From: Tubiluchus corallicola
Taxonomy: Eukaryota; Priapulida; Priapulimorpha; Priapulimorphida; Tubiluchidae
Assembly (NCBI GenBank): GCA_030141605.1
Contig: JAQGDQ010001439.1
Coordinates: 1-41,143, forward strand
DNA: 41,143 nt
Direction: 5' to 3'
In this document: positions 11,546-41,143 of the stretch, piece by piece
Numbering within the stretch: the stretch's first letter is position 1
How the letters are laid out: each line of letters opens with the position of its first letter
Notes under the pieces: model-generated
Told to the model about the DNA's origin: nothing
The model's database searches: none
The model's input: only the letters and a program-made list of their open reading frames with translations
Position numbers and translations under genes: made by a program

Positions 11546-12431
11546 AAATGTACAAATTGTTTGAACGTTGCCCTAGTGTACATCAATATCCAATATATCA
11601 ATAGCCACATCGCATAGATGACGTTTATTCACATTGTTTGCAATGGATGATAACAATGGAAGTATGAGGAGTAATATGGTAAGTGTGTTGCCAAAATAAC
11701 TTCTGCACTTTAATATATAAATGTTTTGTTTTTTAAATATGGTGAGTCTCAAACTGTGGAATTTGTAACACAAACGATTATCAAACTACAAAAGTATAAA
11801 TTTATCTTTATTTTGTTCTAGGTAAAGACAATCGTAGTTTTTTTCACTAAGTTTAGCATTCTAAGTATTATGATATCACAGAAAACTTTGAATTGTTACT
11901 TGCTCTTGGATACTATTGCTTGGAAACTGATTCTTTTGCACTTCTCTCTTTTCTCTGATCCGGTTTTGATTGACGCCAAATGCTGCAAAATGGTCAGCTT
12001 ATCATTACAACTTAGCCTAACAATAAATTTTTATGGGCAAGGCGCACAACTGAGTAGTCACGATACGTGCTTAGGGACCGGAATTGGGTAATAGTAGCAG
12101 TCAGTCACTATACATTTTTCATAACACAAACAAACTAAAGGAACGATACACACTCATTGGAAAGTGGCTAAGGTACATTTACAGGCTCAGCGTGCTGTTC
12201 TAGAGAATTATTCTCAATAATGAACTAGATTCCGGCCCCACCACAATGACATATTTTAACTACGCTGTAAGTTTTAATAACTAAGCATGCAGGATTACGT
12301 AAGCAAAAATGCTGCATTATGAAACAAATACGAAATTCATCCATTATGTAACAAATTGTACGTCATTATTTAGCAGTCATTACGTAAGAATTTTGCGTCA
12401 TTACGTAGCTACCAATTTGTAACAAGAATAA
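11546..12431. other. intergenic gap between the two convergent genes
   Basis: AT-rich; no repeat family or coding frame I can support. The 3' UTR of the FAM47E-like gene probably ends near 12430. Confidence 0.4.
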
Positions 12432-12437
12432 TTTATT
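12432..12437 (-). other. AATAAA polyadenylation signal candidate
   Basis: Minus-strand AATAAA lies about 105 bp past the tentative stop codon of the FAM47E-like gene. The motif is common by chance in DNA this AT-rich. Confidence 0.35.
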
Positions 12438-12541
12438 GTGTAGCACCGTTTGAACATGTTGTAGTTCGTCAGATTTCAGCGCCATCTTGTCTGCTTTGAG
12501 GTCTAGTATATCAAACATCTGATATGGTTGCATGTGGTCTG

Positions 12542-37861
<25,320 letters not shown>

Positions 37862-38187
37862 CTAGTTTAAAATAATCGATAAATGCTGATTTGATTCACT
37901 TATGCTTTATTGACGAAGTACGTGTGCCAGTAAAGCTGTGTTAAATAATGATTTTGATTAAATTGGTGATTAAATTATTAAATTAATAATTCAAGATTAA
38001 ATGCTTGACGATGTAAGATTAAACTATCGTCGTGGATAGAAGCCTAGTTAGGTGTGGCATCACGTGACCAGCCGATGTACTCAGAAGTAAAGATTGATGA
38101 TGTAATCCTTATGCGCAGAAGCTCACGGCGCATTGGGTAGTTAGACAGAAGTGTTTTGAGGCCCGCACCTCGGGAGAGATTAGTAAC

Positions 38188-38478
38188 TGACTTGAAGACG
38201 GAGGGCTGGCATTACTATCCTCTTATACTTACCGTGTTGTGTTTGTTGTTTAATAAATGTGTTGCTTATTAAATAAAGTCTTGATAGTTTGCCACGCCCA
38301 TCGTGGCTGTCTCACACGCCACGCAATAAACAACAATAATCACCAAGCAGCTTTAACCACAAGAATAAATAAACATGAATTAAATTATTTTACTCTAACC
38401 CCAAGTGAGAATATGTGTTTGAGCATAAAATACCTAATCGAAAAATGCATAAAGAAACTTGCTTTGAAGAGAACATGA
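38188..38478 (+). mobile_element. dispersed repeat, single copy of the foldback family
   Basis: Contains GACGGAGGGCTGGCATTACT, CCACGCCCATCGTGGCT and ATAAACAACAATAATCA shared with 24907-25356, plus two AATAAA words. It may be an LTR or element end; class unknown. Confidence 0.6.
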
Positions 38479-38770
38479 AAGATTCACTAGAAGTCCAAGG
38501 ATTATTGGTGACATGGAGTAAAAATTGGAAAATTTGAATTAAAAATCTATATCTGAATTAAAAAATAGGCTTAATTATGCCAAATCAAACGTTTTATTCA
38601 GCTGTCTGTAAAGGCAACCAGAAGACGGATAATTTAGAAATTGCAATCGCATTTTTCATTTTCTAATTCTTTCAAATTGGTTCTCAAATAATTCTTCAAT
38701 TATGTTCTGTCGAACAATTCATCATTTTGTTCTACTGCAACCGAGAACAAGAATTGTCAATGTAGCAGAC

Positions 38771-41143
38771 AGCAGTTTTATCTAGATGTATAGTGAAGTA
38801 TACTTCACACACTGTCACTTACAATAATCTTAGCAGTACTTTTCCTAGCAGTTTTATCTAGATGTATAGTGAAGTATACTTCACACACTGCCACTTACAA
38901 TAATCTTAGCAGTACTTTTCTTAGCAGTTTTATCTAGATGTATAGTGAAGTATGCTTCACACACTGCCACTTACAATAATCTTAGCAGTACTTTTCTTAG
39001 CAGTTTTATCTAGATGTATAGTGAAGTATACTTCACACACTGCCACTTACAATAATCTTAGCAGTACTTTTCCTTGCAGTTTTATCTAGATGTATAGTGA
39101 AGTATACTTCACACACTGCCACTTACAATAATCTTAGCAGTACTTTTCTTAGCAGTTTTATCTAGATGTATAGTGAAGTATACTTCACACACTGCCACTT
39201 ACAATAATCTTAGCAGTACTTTTCCTAGCAGTTTATCTAGATGTATAGTGAAGTATACTTCACACACTGCCACTTACAATAATCTTAGCAGTACTTTTCC
39301 TAGCAGTTTTATCTAGATGTATAGTGAAGTATACTTCACACACTGCCACTTACAATAATCTTAGCAGTACTTTTCCTAGCAGTTTTATCTAGATGTATAG
39401 TGAAGTATACTTCACACACTGCCACTTACAATAATCTTAGCAGTACTTTTCCTAGCAGTTTTATCTAGATGTATAGTGAAGTATGCTTCACACACTGTCA
39501 CTTACAATAATCTTAGCAGTACTTTTCCTAGCAGTTTTATCTAGATGTATAGTGAAGTATACTTCACACACTGCCACTTACAATAATCTTAGCAGTACTT
39601 TTCCTAGCAGTTTTATCTAGATGTATAGTGAAGTATACTTCACACACTGCCACTTACAATAATCTTAGCAGTACTTTTCCTAGCAGTTTTATCTAGATGT
39701 ATAGTGAAGTATACTTCACACACTGCCACTTACAATAATCTTAGCAGTACTTTTCCTAGCAGTTTTATCTAGATGTATAGTGAAGTATACTTCACACACT
39801 GCCACTTACAATAATCTTAGCAGTACTTTTCCTAGCAGTTTTATCTAGATGTATAGTGAAGTATACTTCACACACTGCCACTTACAATAATCTTAGCAGT
39901 ACTTTTCCTAGCAGTTTTATCTAGATGTATAGTGAAGTATACTTCACACACTGCCACTTACAATAATCTTAGCAGTACTTTTCCTTGCAGTTTTATCTAG
40001 ATGTATAGTGAAGTATACTTCACACACTGCCACTTACAATAATCTTAGCAGTACTTTTCCTAGCAGTTTTATCTAGATGTATAGTGAAGTATACTTCACA
40101 CACTGCCACTTACAATAATCTTAGCAGTACTTTTCCTAGCAGTTTTATCTAGATGTATAGTGAAGTATACTTCACACACTGCCACTTACAATAATCTTAG
40201 CAGTACTTTTCCTAGCAGTTTTATCTAGATGTATAGTGAAGTATACTTCACACACTGCCATTTACAATAATCTTAGCAGTACTTTTCCTAGCAGTTTTAT
40301 CTAGATGTATAGTGAAGTATGCTTCACACACTGCCACTTACAATAATCTTAGCAGTACTTTTCCTAGCAGTTTATCTAGATGTATAGTGAAGTATACTTC
40401 ACACACTGCCACTTGGAATAATCTTAGCAGTACTTTTCCTAGCAGTTTTATCTAGATGTATAGTGAAGTATACTTCACACACTGCCACTTACAATAATCT
40501 TAGCAGTACTTTTCCTAGCAGTTTTATCTAGATGTATAGTGAAGTATACTTCACACACTGCCACTTACAATAATCTTAGCAGTACTTTTCCTAGCAGTTT
40601 TATCTAGATGTATAGTGAAGTATACTTCACACACTGCCACTTACAATAATCTTAGCAGTACTTTTCCTAGCAGTTTTATCTAGATGTATAGTGAAGTATA
40701 CTTCACACACTGCCACTTACAATAATCTTAGCAGTACTTTTCCTAGCAGTTTTATCTAGATGTATAGTGAAGTATACTTCACACACTGCCACTTACAATA
40801 ATCTTAGCAGTACTTTTCCTAGCAGTTTTATCTAGATGTATAGTGAAGTATACTTCACACACTGCCACTTACAATAATCTTAGCAGTACTTTTCCTAGCA
40901 GTTTTATCTAGATGTATAGTGAAGTATACTTCACACACTGCCACTTACAATAATCTTAGCAGTACTTTCCTAGCAGTTTTATCTAGATGTATAGTGAAGT
41001 ATACTTCACACACTGCCACTTACAATAATCTTAGCAGTAATTTTCCTAGCAGTTTTATCTAGATGTATAGTGAAGTATACTTCACACACTGCCACTTACA
41101 ATAATCTTAGCAGTAATTTTCCTAGCAGTTTTATCTAGATGTA
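38771..41143. repeat. 76-bp satellite array, runs off window end
   Basis: About 31 units, period 76 checked at 38771, 38847 and 38923, nearly identical along 2.4 kb. Each unit holds AGCAGTTTTATCTAGATGTA, the perfect 16-bp palindrome GTGAAGTATACTTCAC and CACTGCCACTTACAATAATC. A few units carry ATGC for ATAC in the palindrome or lose one T. Confidence 0.98.

Overview
This is a stretch of animal nuclear DNA: AT-rich, intron-rich and crowded with repeats. It holds two protein-coding genes in convergent (tail-to-tail) orientation. All splice sites used here are GT-AG, and both gene models chain exon to exon with matching phases. The gene content (a 15-hydroxyprostaglandin dehydrogenase-like SDR and a FAM47E-like protein) plus several DNA transposon and LINE families suggests an invertebrate metazoan, probably marine. 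The species cannot be fixed from sequence alone. Nothing looks prokaryotic, viral or organellar.

Layout. 1-3573: a doubtful terminal exon of an upstream gene, a CT microsatellite, two related TA-flanked MITE-like elements and a 0.5 kb ATATG pentanucleotide array. 3574-10181 (+): a complete six-exon HPGD-like SDR gene of 268 codons; intron 2 holds a transposon interrupted by a LINE, intron 3 a 31-bp minisatellite and intron 4 a 75-bp minisatellite with a higher-order 224-bp repeat. 10182-12430: intergenic DNA with TG and TGA microsatellites. About 12430 to 37861 (-): a FAM47E-like gene, seven well-supported exons plus one tentative last exon, whose first exon(s) lie beyond the window. Its introns carry most of the repeats: a piggyBac-like and a hAT-like MITE, 5S-rRNA-derived elements, LINE fragments, a foldback element, nested TIR elements and minisatellites of 10, 21, 27, 31, 31, 40, 52, 60 and about 120 bp. 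38771-41143: a very homogeneous 76-bp satellite that runs off the end.

The listed tandem arrays add up to about 12.7 kb, roughly 30 percent of the window. Most long open frames are by-products of arrays whose unit is a multiple of three, or of trinucleotide runs, and are not genes. The two genes have no obvious functional link: one is a predicted NAD-dependent cytosolic oxidoreductase, the other a poorly characterised conserved protein. I did not find a convincing new biological system. The most interesting points are an atypical active-site neighbourhood in the SDR, an intronic 60-bp array packed with AP-1/Maf-type sites, a 5S-derived SINE-like family, and simple repeats sitting next to splice sites.
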